Positions 16,776 through 24,634 of a stretch of 34,167 nucleotides of DNA are shown piece by piece; within the stretch, counting starts at the first letter, position 1, and each line of letters opens with the position of its first letter. The notes below the pieces were generated by a model, which searched no databases, had not been told where the DNA came from, and saw only the letters and a program-made list of their open reading frames with translations. This stretch comes from Candidatus Mediterraneibacter merdigallinarum (GTDB taxonomy: Bacteria > Bacillota > Clostridia > Lachnospirales > Lachnospiraceae). The translations under genes were made by a program, and so were the position numbers. Location of the stretch: the NCBI GenBank assembly GCA_019117305.1, contig DWZZ01000048.1, forward strand, positions 1 through 34,167, written 5' to 3'.

Positions 16776-17933
16776 TCAGCCGTCCTTTCTTCTTTTCTGA
16801 AACACCCATCTTTTCTGCGCCTGGTAAGAAAAAATGAACAGAATGCCGTCACAAAGAAGCTTTGCCGCGGTCGGTTTTATGTGGAAAAATTCGGAGACCG
16901 CATATACCGAAAAAGCAGACACTGCAGTAATTCCGACACACAGAATCAGGTACCGGACAGCTTCCTTCTTTTTTCCCGAGGACCGGCAATGGTCTTTTCT
17001 CTGCTTTCTTCCCTTCACTTCTCTCCGGAAAACCCAGCTCCTGTTCAGAATAAAATTCACTGCCGCAGAAAGCACCCGCGCAATTACGGTAGCTGCGGCA
17101 ATCTGCCGGAACTGTCCCTGCTGCCCGGGACCGAAAAAACGGGAAAGCAGAGAAGTGCTCCGGATATGAGTAAAAGTTTCATCAAAAAGCCAGAAAAGAA
17201 ACAGATCCAGCAGTGCGCACAGCAGAGACGTGAATACAAATCTCCCGGGGCCGCCGAAAAGCGCTCCCGTAACCCGGAGGCTGTCCTGAACCGGCCTGAA
17301 ATGCGTACCTGCATTTTCATTTAGGTAAACCGTCTCAATCTTTTCCGTCCGCACGGGTATACCCTGTTCTGCGCACGCAAAGAGAACGCGCGTCTCATAC
17401 TCAAACCGGTCTCCGGGAATTTCCAGCATCTGATCCAGAAGCATTCCGTCAAATGCCCGGAATCCGGTCTGAGTATCTGCCAGATATATGCCGCTGAACA
17501 CCCGGAAAAGGACGGATGAAATCCGGTTTCCCAGTCTGGATTTCCAGGGAACCTCTTTTCCCGAAAAATCGCGGACGCCAAGAACCAGCGTATCCGGATG
17601 CTTTTCCGCTGTCCTTAACAGCCGCACTCCATCCTGCGGAAGGTGCTGACCGTCACAGTCCAGGCACAGCACTCTGCACGCTTTTCCGGCAGATTCACGC
17701 ACATACCGGAATCCTGTTTTCAAAGCCTGCCCCTTTCCCCTGTTTTCTCCATGATGCAGTACAATACATCCTGCCATCTTTTCGATCCGGTCAAATATCT
17801 CCCGGTAGTCCCTGCCGGATCCGTCGTCAATAACTACAACCTGCGACGGAATTTTCTCCTGAAGCTCTCTGATCTGTCTGCACAGTCCGGACTCCGGTTC
17901 CAGAGCCGGAATGATAATATATGTCCTCTTCAT
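16776..17933 (-). CDS. GT2 (DPM1-like) glycosyltransferase fused to GtrA flippase domain
   Basis: The first ~225 residues are a dolichol/undecaprenyl-phosphate sugar synthase type GT2: IIIPALEPE, VVVIDDGS, the metal-binding VLCLDCDGQH, and ADTQTGFRAF. The last ~150 residues form a four-helix GtrA domain (SLLCALLDLFLFWLF, AVNFILNRSWVFRRE, LLCDGILFIFSYQAQKRWVF). The first half would make undecaprenyl-phosphate-sugar and the second would flip it. AAAGGA is 9 nt before the ATG, and only 6 nt separate it from the GGDEF gene, 4 nt from the BcsA-like gene, so it belongs to the operon. Together with the downstream GT-C-like protein it resembles a GtrA/GtrB/GtrC side-chain glycosylation set. Confidence 0.92.
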   Translation of the reverse strand: MKRTYIIIPALEPESGLCRQIRELQEKIPSQVVVIDDGSGRDYREIFDRIEKMAGCIVLHHGENRGKGQALKTGFRYVRESAGKACRVLCLDCDGQHLPQDGVRLLRTAEKHPDTLVLGVRDFSGKEVPWKSRLGNRISSVLFRVFSGIYLADTQTGFRAFDGMLLDQMLEIPGDRFEYETRVLFACAEQGIPVRTEKIETVYLNENAGTHFRPVQDSLRVTGALFGGPGRFVFTSLLCALLDLFLFWLFDETFTHIRSTSLLSRFFGPGQQGQFRQIAAATVIARVLSAAVNFILNRSWVFRREVKGRKQRKDHCRSSGKKKEAVRYLILCVGITAVSAFSVYAVSEFFHIKPTAAKLLCDGILFIFSYQAQKRWVFQKRRKDG

Positions 17934-17939
17934 TTTCCG

Positions 17940-19688
17940 TCATCCTTTCCTGTCTGTCTCAGATGATACAGCCGGCTTCCCTTCATCTGGCCGGTCGCCG
18001 CCCAGAATCCTGCTTCTGGGGCAGTCTGATCTGCATCCGATACACTCCCTTCTCATGCAGTTAATCATTTTGCTGTTAATATAAAAGCGGTCTTTCCCCA
18101 GATATTTTGAAATATACAGCGCCGTATCCGCGCATTGATACAGATGCCTGTAATCCCGGATGCTCCCATCCACAGGAACCGCTCCAATGCTGGCGGAAAC
18201 CCGGTATTTGTCATAATCTTCTTTCAGTGCGCTGCGGATATCCTCAAGAAGAGCGCTGAACTTTTCCTCCAGGATTTCCTCCGACACAGAATTGCAGACA
18301 AGAACCACGAATTCATCCCCGCCAAGCCGGCCTGTGACATCCTCTTTTCTGAAGGCTTTGGACAGACACTGCGCGAATTTCTGAAGGGCCCGGTCTCCCT
18401 CCGGATGTCCTTTAAAATCATTGATCTGTTTAAAATTATCCAGGTCAAAAAGGATCAGCGCCCCGCCCGGATGCTCTTCTTTCAGAAATGCTTCTGCCCG
18501 GCGTTCAAAACCATTTCTGTTGTACAGGCCTGTAAGCGGATCATAATCCGCCTCTGTCCGCGCGGCAGAAAGCTGATCTTCCATCCGGTCCATTCCCTGT
18601 GATTTCTCCACATACTCCCGTTCAAGCTGAAAAATCATTTCCATCAGAGGCCTGAGCTCCGGGATCTCACTGCCGTCTTCTTTCAGTTCCCGCCCGCCCC
18701 GGATGATACGGCATATCTCCTCCGTGATCTGCTCAAAATGGCTGAACAGATATTTTTTCAAATGATGCCGCACCATCAGCACAGTCAGTACGCTGATAAA
18801 TCCGATCACTGCCAGTCCGATCCAGAATGTCAGAAATATATTGCCCAGCACCCGGTTCATACCGGAAAAAGCCACCAGATACATCTCATCCAGCTCTCTT
18901 ACCACCGCGCTCTGAAAGGCTCCTTTGACCGAAAGCAGCACTGGCTCCCCTTTTGGAAGCCGGGCAAGATAATCCAGCATCTCTTCACCCTCACTGACAT
19001 CTTTAAGCCGGATCTCCTGACTGTTGTTCTCGGTGATGCCGAAAACTCTGCCCCTTTCCTTACCAACTGCAAAAATGCTGGTCTCATATTCAGTTGTTGC
19101 CTGTTTCAGGATTGTTCCTACCACTTCTTTCCCGTTTAACAGTCCCGTCCGGGACATATCCGCGTCGATCCGCACTGCAGCGAACCGTTCCGACTGTGAT
19201 CCCGCGGCTGCGTAGAAATATTCCGGCCGGTTCTGAAAATCCGCCCTGTCAATCCGTACTGCAGTACTTTCCCCTTCTGCCGCAGTTTTCAGCTCCTCCA
19301 TCAGTGCTTCCTCTTCCCGGATTCCCTGCAGAGTTTCACTTGTACTTAAAAAAATTACTCCCTCTGAATCAATCAGGGAGATCTCGCCCGCCTTCATAAG
19401 TCCCTTCAGGATCTCCAGACCGTTTCTGTCAATCATCTGCGTATCGTGTGCCGCAATATACTCCACCGCCCGGGCCCGGTTTATATAATCTTCTGTCAGA
19501 TGCTCCAGATTCTCCTCATATTCCTGTGAGGCCTGTTCCAGATTTGCCTCCACACTCGTCAGAAGCTGATTCAGATATCTGCCGTTTTCCTCTACTCCCC
19601 TCTTATAAAGACTGACAGCAAAAATCAGCACGGTCAGGACAGCGGAGAGCAGAAATGTGGCTGCAAGTCTTTTATACAGCCGTTTCAT
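17940..19688 (-). CDS. membrane diguanylate cyclase with periplasm-facing sensor and Cys-rich tail
   Basis: This enzyme makes c-di-GMP from two GTP. From the chosen start MKRLYK (GGAGG 7 nt upstream): TM1 ~9-28, an extracytoplasmic Cache-like sensor (ISLIDSEGVIFLST) to ~280, TM2 ~283-307, a linker helix, then the cyclase domain ~378-537 with DYDPLTGLYNRNGF and an intact GGDEF at ~456. RKED lies exactly five residues before it, the canonical RxxD inhibitory site. After the domain comes a 45-residue tail containing C-x4-C-x2-C-x3-C (CMRRECIGCRSDC), not part of the usual family. The start overlaps the EAL gene by 17 nt. The track's 70 extra N-terminal residues are read from that overlap. Confidence 0.93.
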   Translation of the reverse strand: MKRLYKRLAATFLLSAVLTVLIFAVSLYKRGVEENGRYLNQLLTSVEANLEQASQEYEENLEHLTEDYINRARAVEYIAAHDTQMIDRNGLEILKGLMKAGEISLIDSEGVIFLSTSETLQGIREEEALMEELKTAAEGESTAVRIDRADFQNRPEYFYAAAGSQSERFAAVRIDADMSRTGLLNGKEVVGTILKQATTEYETSIFAVGKERGRVFGITENNSQEIRLKDVSEGEEMLDYLARLPKGEPVLLSVKGAFQSAVVRELDEMYLVAFSGMNRVLGNIFLTFWIGLAVIGFISVLTVLMVRHHLKKYLFSHFEQITEEICRIIRGGRELKEDGSEIPELRPLMEMIFQLEREYVEKSQGMDRMEDQLSAARTEADYDPLTGLYNRNGFERRAEAFLKEEHPGGALILFDLDNFKQINDFKGHPEGDRALQKFAQCLSKAFRKEDVTGRLGGDEFVVLVCNSVSEEILEEKFSALLEDIRSALKEDYDKYRVSASIGAVPVDGSIRDYRHLYQCADTALYISKYLGKDRFYINSKMINCMRRECIGCRSDCPRSRILGGDRPDEGKPAVSSETDRKG

Positions 19689-20463
19689 ATGCACCCCTCC
19701 ATCTGATATACTGTTCTTTCGGCAGCGGTCTGGAAAAGTAATACCCTTGTCCGAAATAACACTGGTGCTCCACAAGAAAACAGATCTGTTCTGCCGTCTC
19801 CACACCTTCAGCCACCACTTCCAGCCCCAGGCCTCCTGCCATTGTAATTGTAGACGCAAGAATAATATCCGCTCTGGGATCTCCGATTCTGCTGACAAAA
19901 TGCCGGTCCAGTTTCAGAATATCAAAGTGGACTTCCTGTAATAATTTCAGAGTAGAACAGCCGGTTCCGTAATCATCCATGGCAACCCTGTATCCCTCCT
20001 CCTGCAGATCATCCGCAAGCTGTATTATCCCTTCCCCGCCGTTTTCTTCCGCAGATGTCTCCGTAATTTCAAAAGAAAGATCTTGCCGGGTCACTCCATA
20101 CTGTTCTGTAAGCCTCCGGAACCGCTCCGGAGTCTCCTGCCTTTCTGCATGCAGCCTGGACAGATTCACTGATACAGGACCAAATGGAATCTTCCGCTGT
20201 TTCGACTCACTGATATCCTGACAGACAATCCGCATCACTTCCGCATCCAGCAGCGCCGTGAGTCCCGCTTTCTCCAGAAGCGGAATGAATTCATCCGGCC
20301 GCACCAGACCACTGTCCTGTCTCTGCCAGCGGACAAGCGCTTCTGCACCTCTTGGAACCCCTGTCCTCATGTCAACCTGAGGCTGATACCAGACATGAAA
20401 CTCTCTGTTCTTCAGTGCCTCTCCAAAGCGTTCTGCCGTCTCCGATAATCTGTCTGTTCCCAT
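19672..20463 (-). CDS. stand-alone EAL-domain c-di-GMP phosphodiesterase
   Basis: This is a soluble 263-residue EAL protein that should hydrolyse c-di-GMP to pGpG. All residues needed for catalysis are visible: EAL in GAEALVRW, Asn in SVNLSRLH, Glu in SFEITE, the Asp pair in AMDDYGTG, Lys in ILKLDRHF, Glu in VVAEGVET, and Gln in FGQGYYFSRPL. No sensor domain or membrane segment is attached. GGAGG is 5 nt upstream of the chosen ATG; the track ORF begins inside the kinase gene. It heads the exopolysaccharide operon, opposing the cyclase encoded next, with an 83-nt gap after the histidine kinase gene. Confidence 0.93.
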   Translation of the reverse strand: MGTDRLSETAERFGEALKNREFHVWYQPQVDMRTGVPRGAEALVRWQRQDSGLVRPDEFIPLLEKAGLTALLDAEVMRIVCQDISESKQRKIPFGPVSVNLSRLHAERQETPERFRRLTEQYGVTRQDLSFEITETSAEENGGEGIIQLADDLQEEGYRVAMDDYGTGCSTLKLLQEVHFDILKLDRHFVSRIGDPRADIILASTITMAGGLGLEVVAEGVETAEQICFLVEHQCYFGQGYYFSRPLPKEQYIRWRGAYETAV

Positions 20464-20546
20464 AAAAGCCTCCATATTCCTGCAAATGCATGCTCCTGTA
20501 TCATTAGAATGCCTGAAAGCCGGAAACTTTATACCATACTTTTTTT

Positions 20547-21869
20547 TTATTTTTCTTTCACCCACGGAAATATAAGGGTAATCTCAAATATATTCTCTGT
20601 CTGTTTAACCCTGAAGTATCCGTCCATATTTTTCATCATCTTCTCCACATTATGCAGTCCGATATTCGTGTTGCCCTCTGTTTTTCTCCGGTCTTCCGTG
20701 CTGCAGCTGATCCCGTTTCGAAAGGCCAGACCTCCGTACTCTTCCGTGTATATGGTTTCTATTCGCACAGGCATGCTCTTATCTGCATATTTTTCGATAT
20801 TGGAAACAATGTTGTCCATGATCCTGTTTATATACTCTTCATTTACACGAATCTGTCTCCTTTCACTGCCTGATCCGGTGTCCGGCCGCAGTTCCACTGT
20901 ATATCCGCGCTCCCCCAGATAAGCTGTCATTTCCGAGAGGGGATCGTAAAAGAGCTCCCGCAGTGTCTGCGGCTCCCCGAGCTCTGCTTTTGTTTCCTCT
21001 GTGATAAGGGCATATTCGAATATATTGTCTGACAGACGTTTGATCTGACGTGCCTTTTTCTCGATCTTGCGGACATACTCCATAGCCTGCCGCGGGTCTT
21101 TTGCTGCTTTCTTCCCGAGTATCTCCGTATAAATGAGCAGTGAAGTAAGCGGAGTTCTCAGATCATGGGACATCTCGGTTATCATTCTGCGGTTGGCGGC
21201 TGTAAGCTCTGCTTCTTTTTCATTGCTCTCTCTGAGGGCCATGCGCATATTGTCAAGTCCGCGCGCAAGTAGAGAAAGTTCGTCCTTTCCCTGTACTGTG
21301 ACCTGATAATCGAGATCCCCGCTCCCCAGGATCTCACATTCAGCTTTCAGTCTGCCGATATACCGCACGGGTTTCCGTATGCCCAGTATCACAATTGCGA
21401 CAAGCAGAATAACTGCGAGGAGAATTTCCGCTGTCATGGCATAACTGTATAACGGATATGAGAAAAATCCATACAGAAATACATCCGCCGTTCCATCTGC
21501 AAATTCCGCTGTATAGTAATACTCCCAATCGTAATACGCTCCCTCCGCCTCTGCGTCTTCCACAGCAGCATCGGGATAATTGGAATCATAGGTAAGAATC
21601 TCGTCCTTATAAACCTGGATGGATACAATCTTCCGCTTTCTCACCCATTCTGTAAGTTTTTCCGAATCGTTCGACGCCGCTTTGGTTTCGTCTATGTAGT
21701 CCTGAAGATCCTGTATATACGCTTCGCTCAGTTTTTCAATATGGCTGCTGTCCGAAAAAACTTTCGTAATAATCTGTTCACCCGCGTAGTTTATCACGAC
21801 GAAAAACAGGCCAGACACCGCTACTGCAGCAAGCAGCAGCCCCGCCAGTTTAAAATACAAAGAGTGCAT
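20547..21869 (-). CDS. sensor histidine kinase
   Basis: This membrane sensor kinase has two transmembrane segments (about residues 7-26 and 145-165) flanking a ~120-residue acidic external domain rich in Tyr, Asp and Glu. HAMP (GSGDLDYQVTVQGKDELSLLARGLDNM), the H box (MSHDLRTPLTSLLIYTEIL) and a HATPase follow. The N box (NRIMDNIVSNIEKYAD) and G2 (TNIGLHNVEKM) are clear, but the G1 Asp-x-Gly is replaced by AFRNGIS, a variant seen in some Firmicute kinases. The ATG used has AGGGAG only 3 nt away; a TTG seven codons earlier, overlapping the regulator stop, is the alternative. It pairs with the response regulator gene directly upstream. Confidence 0.9.
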   Translation of the reverse strand: MHSLYFKLAGLLLAAVAVSGLFFVVINYAGEQIITKVFSDSSHIEKLSEAYIQDLQDYIDETKAASNDSEKLTEWVRKRKIVSIQVYKDEILTYDSNYPDAAVEDAEAEGAYYDWEYYYTAEFADGTADVFLYGFFSYPLYSYAMTAEILLAVILLVAIVILGIRKPVRYIGRLKAECEILGSGDLDYQVTVQGKDELSLLARGLDNMRMALRESNEKEAELTAANRRMITEMSHDLRTPLTSLLIYTEILGKKAAKDPRQAMEYVRKIEKKARQIKRLSDNIFEYALITEETKAELGEPQTLRELFYDPLSEMTAYLGERGYTVELRPDTGSGSERRQIRVNEEYINRIMDNIVSNIEKYADKSMPVRIETIYTEEYGGLAFRNGISCSTEDRRKTEGNTNIGLHNVEKMMKNMDGYFRVKQTENIFEITLIFPWVKEK

Positions 21870-21876
21870 CTTCTCC

Positions 21877-22581
21877 CTAACGTTCTCCAAACCTGTACCC
21901 CTTTCCCCACACTGTCAGAATGAGCTTCGGATTCTTCGGGTCTTTTTCAATCTTTACACGCAGTCTCCGGATATGTACCATCACCGTAGAATTGCAGTTA
22001 TAAAAGTACGGCTCGTTCCAGACGCTTTCATACAGATTCTGAGCAGAAAATATCTTGCCCGGATATTTCATCATCAGCAGCAGAATATTGTACTCAATCT
22101 CTGAGAACTCCACATTTTCACCATTTATGAGTACTTCATTAAACTCTTCGTTAATCCGTATGCCCGCCTGCTCAATGTATTTCTGCGTCTGCTCCTCTTT
22201 GGGTTCTTCTTTACACCTGTATATCTTCCATCTTCTGATTAGCGCCTTTACTCTGCCGAGGAGTTCAGAATAGGAAAACGGCTTTGCCAGATAGTCGTCC
22301 CCGCCAGCCATAAGACCGATCAGCTTATCTGATTCCTGCGATCTTGCCGTCAGAAACAGAACCGGGACATAAGAAATCTTCCGGATCTCCTCGCAAGTTT
22401 TAAGCCCGGATATTCCCGGCATCATTACATCAAGTATGACGAGATCCGTCTCCTCTTTCATAAGCTCAAGACCTTTCCTTCCATTCTCCGCCTCCGATAC
22501 AGAATACCCCTCTCCTTCCAACAGGATTCTCACTCCTTCCCTTATATCCGCATCATCCTCTACAATCAATATCTTTTCCAT
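21877..22581 (-). CDS. OmpR/PhoB-family response regulator
   Basis: This is a 234-residue two-domain regulator. The receiver has the acidic pair EDDAD, the phospho-acceptor Asp in DLVILDVMMPG, Thr in LFLTARS and Lys in LAKPFSYSELL. The C-terminal winged helix ends with the expected NSTVMVHIRRLRVKIE recognition segment and GKGYRFGE. It is followed within a few bases by its kinase. Proteins of this type bind direct repeats about 11 bp apart; such a three-unit repeat stands before the lipoprotein gene that opens this operon, so autoregulation is likely. Confidence 0.95.
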   Translation of the reverse strand: MEKILIVEDDADIREGVRILLEGEGYSVSEAENGRKGLELMKEETDLVILDVMMPGISGLKTCEEIRKISYVPVLFLTARSQESDKLIGLMAGGDDYLAKPFSYSELLGRVKALIRRWKIYRCKEEPKEEQTQKYIEQAGIRINEEFNEVLINGENVEFSEIEYNILLLMMKYPGKIFSAQNLYESVWNEPYFYNCNSTVMVHIRRLRVKIEKDPKNPKLILTVWGKGYRFGER

Positions 22582-22610
22582 AAATCGCCATACCTTTATC
22601 TTTCCACAGC

Positions 22611-22657
22611 AGAACAGGGTGCAGTTCCCTTCCGGGAATGCACTCTGCTGCTGTTCT
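22611..22657 (-). other. hairpin between lipoprotein and response regulator genes
   Basis: On the minus strand TTCCC-ggaa-GGGAA is extended by GTGCA/TGCAC with one bulged base, and further out by AGAACAG with CTGTTCT. No U-tract follows, so it is not a standard terminator. It could be a processing or stability element setting lipoprotein against regulator levels. Confidence 0.5.
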
Positions 22658-22679
22658 TCTCTGTTCTTAAACTCATATA

Positions 22680-23183
22680 TCAGCGGGATTTTCTGCCGGA
22701 ATTTGTACCGGATGAATTCCTGTTTTTCCCTGAGGCAGCTGAGTTTTTCTTTCCTGATTTTTTATTGGATGAACTGCTGTTTTTTCCTGAACTTCTGCCC
22801 GTAGAACCTGCAGAACTGCCTTCGGTACTTTTTTTACTGTTGCTGCCGGAGCTGTTCGTTCTGTCAGAGCTGCCCGAATTCCTGTTCTTAGAATTCTGAC
22901 CGGTGTTTCCGGATTTTTTGTCATTGGAGCTCTGACCTTTGTTACGCGAATTTCTGTCGGAATTACTGTCTGAGCTATTGGAAGTATTTCCCGATCTGCC
23001 GTCAGATTTTCCTGTCGAAGAACTATCTGAACTTGTGCTTGTAGAGCTCTTACTATCTGACTTCTTACTGTCATTTCCTCCACATGCTGTGGCCGACACT
23101 GCCATCATAGCCACCATTCCCAGAACCAGACCTTTCTTCATAAATCCTTTTATCTTCTTTTCTGCTGTGTTTCTTTTCTGCAT
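22680..23183 (-). CDS. Ser/Asn/Lys-rich low-complexity lipoprotein
   Basis: The product has 167 residues from the chosen start MQKRNT (AGAGAGG 9 nt upstream). A signal peptide with hydrophobic core GLVLGMVAMMAVS ends in ATACGG, an acceptable if imperfect lipobox. Everything after it is a low-complexity chain of Ser, Asn, Gly and Lys with some Asp and Thr, with no folded domain visible. The tail is strongly basic near the C-terminus (SGTNSGRKSR). I recognise no family. It opens the operon with the two-component system and may be a flexible surface tether or a charged wall-associated protein. The reading frame is free of stops despite its simplicity, and the RNA may be repetitive. Confidence 0.75.
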   Translation of the reverse strand: MQKRNTAEKKIKGFMKKGLVLGMVAMMAVSATACGGNDSKKSDSKSSTSTSSDSSSTGKSDGRSGNTSNSSDSNSDRNSRNKGQSSNDKKSGNTGQNSKNRNSGSSDRTNSSGSNSKKSTEGSSAGSTGRSSGKNSSSSNKKSGKKNSAASGKNRNSSGTNSGRKSR

Positions 23184-23269
23184 ATTCCTTGTCCTCTCTT
23201 TCTTATAGCAGGATTTCAAAGGCTTCTCTGTTATGACTGTTCCTGCTGTCTCTGCCTTTGATGGTTCTT

Positions 23270-23312
23270 ATTATCAGGCACAGACCTTAACCAATCCTGA
23301 ACGAATTCTTAA
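23270..23312 (-). promoter_or_regulatory. OmpR-type three-repeat box and -10 before the lipoprotein-TCS operon
   Basis: Three head-to-tail 11-bp units are seen on the minus strand: TTAAGAATTCG, TTCAGGATTGG and TTAAGGTCTGT, with TTnAGG/A cores at fixed 11-nt steps. GATAAT follows five bases later as a -10, with no good -35. That is the layout of promoters activated by OmpR/PhoB-type regulators bound over the -35 region. Confidence 0.65.
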
Positions 23313-23353
23313 TAAATCTGAAATCCTTTGTTTTCCTGCAGAGAGGCGCGTGT

Positions 23354-24445
23354 TTATTTTTCTGCCAGATATTTTTCCAGTTTCTCCGTATCAAATCCGG
23401 GTATGTAGTTCTTCTCCGTATTTTCCAGAAGAATCCATCCTGCATCGGATCTCAGTCTTAAGGCAGTCCAGAGGATACTGAATACCGCTGCTGTTCCAAG
23501 AGCATATTTCAGCGTTTCCCGGATTCTCCCTCCTTTTCCTGCGCCGAAATTGGTGGAAATAATCGGCTGTGACGCCTGCCCCACACTGTATGCGCAGCAC
23601 TGTACGAAGGTACTGATGTTGACGATAATTCCATAGACCGACAGTGCGTTGGTTCCGAGATAAATCACAATCTGACGGTTGAACAGAATTGTCAGGATTC
23701 CCATTGCCACATCGATAAAAAATGTGGAAAACCCTGTTGTTGTTATCTCCTTCAGCTTCCGCAGCAGGCCTTCCGGACGTACAAGGCGGAGTGTATTCTT
23801 CTTCGTGAAGAAATGGGACAGCATTGCAAGGAAGCTGATCGCAGAACCGATGGCAGTCGCGAGTCCTGCTCCGAATGCGCCCATATCACAGGTAAATACA
23901 AAGAAATAATCGCCGAATATATTGAAAATTCCTCCGGCAAGTACGGCTCCTGTCGCCAGCGCCGGGTTCTTGTCGTTTCTCAGATATGCCGCCAGCATCT
24001 GGTTGAACAGGAAAAAAGGAATTGCGAACTTGATCGGAAGCACATATTCTCTGGCCAGTGTAAGGGTATTGTCCTGCGCGCCAAATACAATCAGCAGTTC
24101 CCGGTCAAAAAAGATAACAATAAGCCAGATGATCACAGCCAGTACAACTGAGCCGATCACGGACACCGTAAAATATTCATTTGATTTCTTAATATTTCCG
24201 TCTGCTTTCCCCCGGATCGTACTGAATATAACGGAGCCTCCGATTCCCATCAGAAGTCCGAAACTGTAGATAATGTTCCACACCGGAGCTACCACCGCCA
24301 GCGCCGCGGAGCCTTCCGGGCCGTGATACTGGCCTACCATTGCCATGTCAACGATAGAATAGATGGAAGTGATCAGGGCGCTTCCAAATGCCGCCGACAG
24401 ATACCTGAAATAAATCGTTTTAATTCTGCCATTCAGAAAATCCAT
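23354..24445 (-). CDS. MATE-family transporter, 3'-truncated with unrelated tail
   Basis: The start MDFLNG has AGGAGG 9 nt upstream. The first ~320 residues are a MATE protein of the MepA-like branch (YSIVDMAMVGQYHGPEGSAALAV, AAYLRNDKNPALATGAV, SVGQASQPIISTNFGAGKG). After AVFSILWTAL the sequence leaves the family: the last ~35 residues (SDAGWILLENTEKNY, then TEKLEKYLAEK) are hydrophilic and look like the C-terminus of another protein. With 363 residues it lacks about 90 residues and the last two or three helices, so transport is doubtful. No continuation of the MATE frame is found in other frames, so this is a deletion rather than a simple frameshift. The RNA leader upstream is intact. Confidence 0.8.
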   Translation of the reverse strand: MDFLNGRIKTIYFRYLSAAFGSALITSIYSIVDMAMVGQYHGPEGSAALAVVAPVWNIIYSFGLLMGIGGSVIFSTIRGKADGNIKKSNEYFTVSVIGSVVLAVIIWLIVIFFDRELLIVFGAQDNTLTLAREYVLPIKFAIPFFLFNQMLAAYLRNDKNPALATGAVLAGGIFNIFGDYFFVFTCDMGAFGAGLATAIGSAISFLAMLSHFFTKKNTLRLVRPEGLLRKLKEITTTGFSTFFIDVAMGILTILFNRQIVIYLGTNALSVYGIIVNISTFVQCCAYSVGQASQPIISTNFGAGKGGRIRETLKYALGTAAVFSILWTALRLRSDAGWILLENTEKNYIPGFDTEKLEKYLAEK

Positions 24446-24630
24446 TTTCTCATCCTCCTGTAATAAACCTGATAAAGCAAAAAACCGGATAAGGAATAAG
24501 CATTGCAGCTTATCTCTTATCCGGTCTGTCATTTCTTTTGAATGACCTTCCCTCCGAGGGTCAGGCGTCTCAGCCTGCCTCTTATCCGGCTGACACTGTT
24601 TTTTCCTTAACAGACAGCCCTCCGAGCAGT
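24446..24630 (-). ncRNA. tandem structured leader RNA (candidate guanidine-IV/mepA riboswitch)
   Basis: The transcript leader contains two copies of a ~66-nt module: CTCGGAGGG, a hairpin, CCGGATAAGAG, and a second hairpin. The first-copy hairpins are GGCTG...CAGCC and CAGGC/GCCTG. The second copy has GTCATT/AATGAC, and its CCGGATAAGAG forms the 5' arm of an intrinsic terminator. Exact repetition of two unpaired-looking motifs suggests two ligand-sensing domains. A MATE gene downstream is the typical setting of the guanidine-IV (mepA motif) riboswitch; this class name is recalled from context, not verified against a covariance model. Confidence 0.6.
24477..24525 (-). terminator. intrinsic terminator inside the MATE leader
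   Basis: ACCGGATAAG and CTTATCCGGT pair, continued after a 2-nt mismatch by ATAAGC/GCTTAT, and six U residues follow. It stands ~30 nt before the MATE start, so default termination with conditional read-through is expected. Confidence 0.85.
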
Positions 24631-24634
24631 ATTA

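Noticed and set aside
20464-20546. Promoter (GGTATAAAG) or c-di-GMP riboswitch before the EAL gene
   Set aside because: No acceptable -35 and no GEMM core sequence; left as an unassigned 83-nt gap.
22680-23183. Repeat array or CRISPR-like structure in the Ser-rich lipoprotein gene
   Set aside because: The DNA is compositionally simple but has no regular repeat-spacer pattern; it keeps one open frame with a signal peptide.
24446-24630. TPP riboswitch in the MATE leader, prompted by GGCTGAGAC
   Set aside because: Only the CTGAGA motif fits; the other TPP core elements and spacing are absent, and the duplicated modules point elsewhere.
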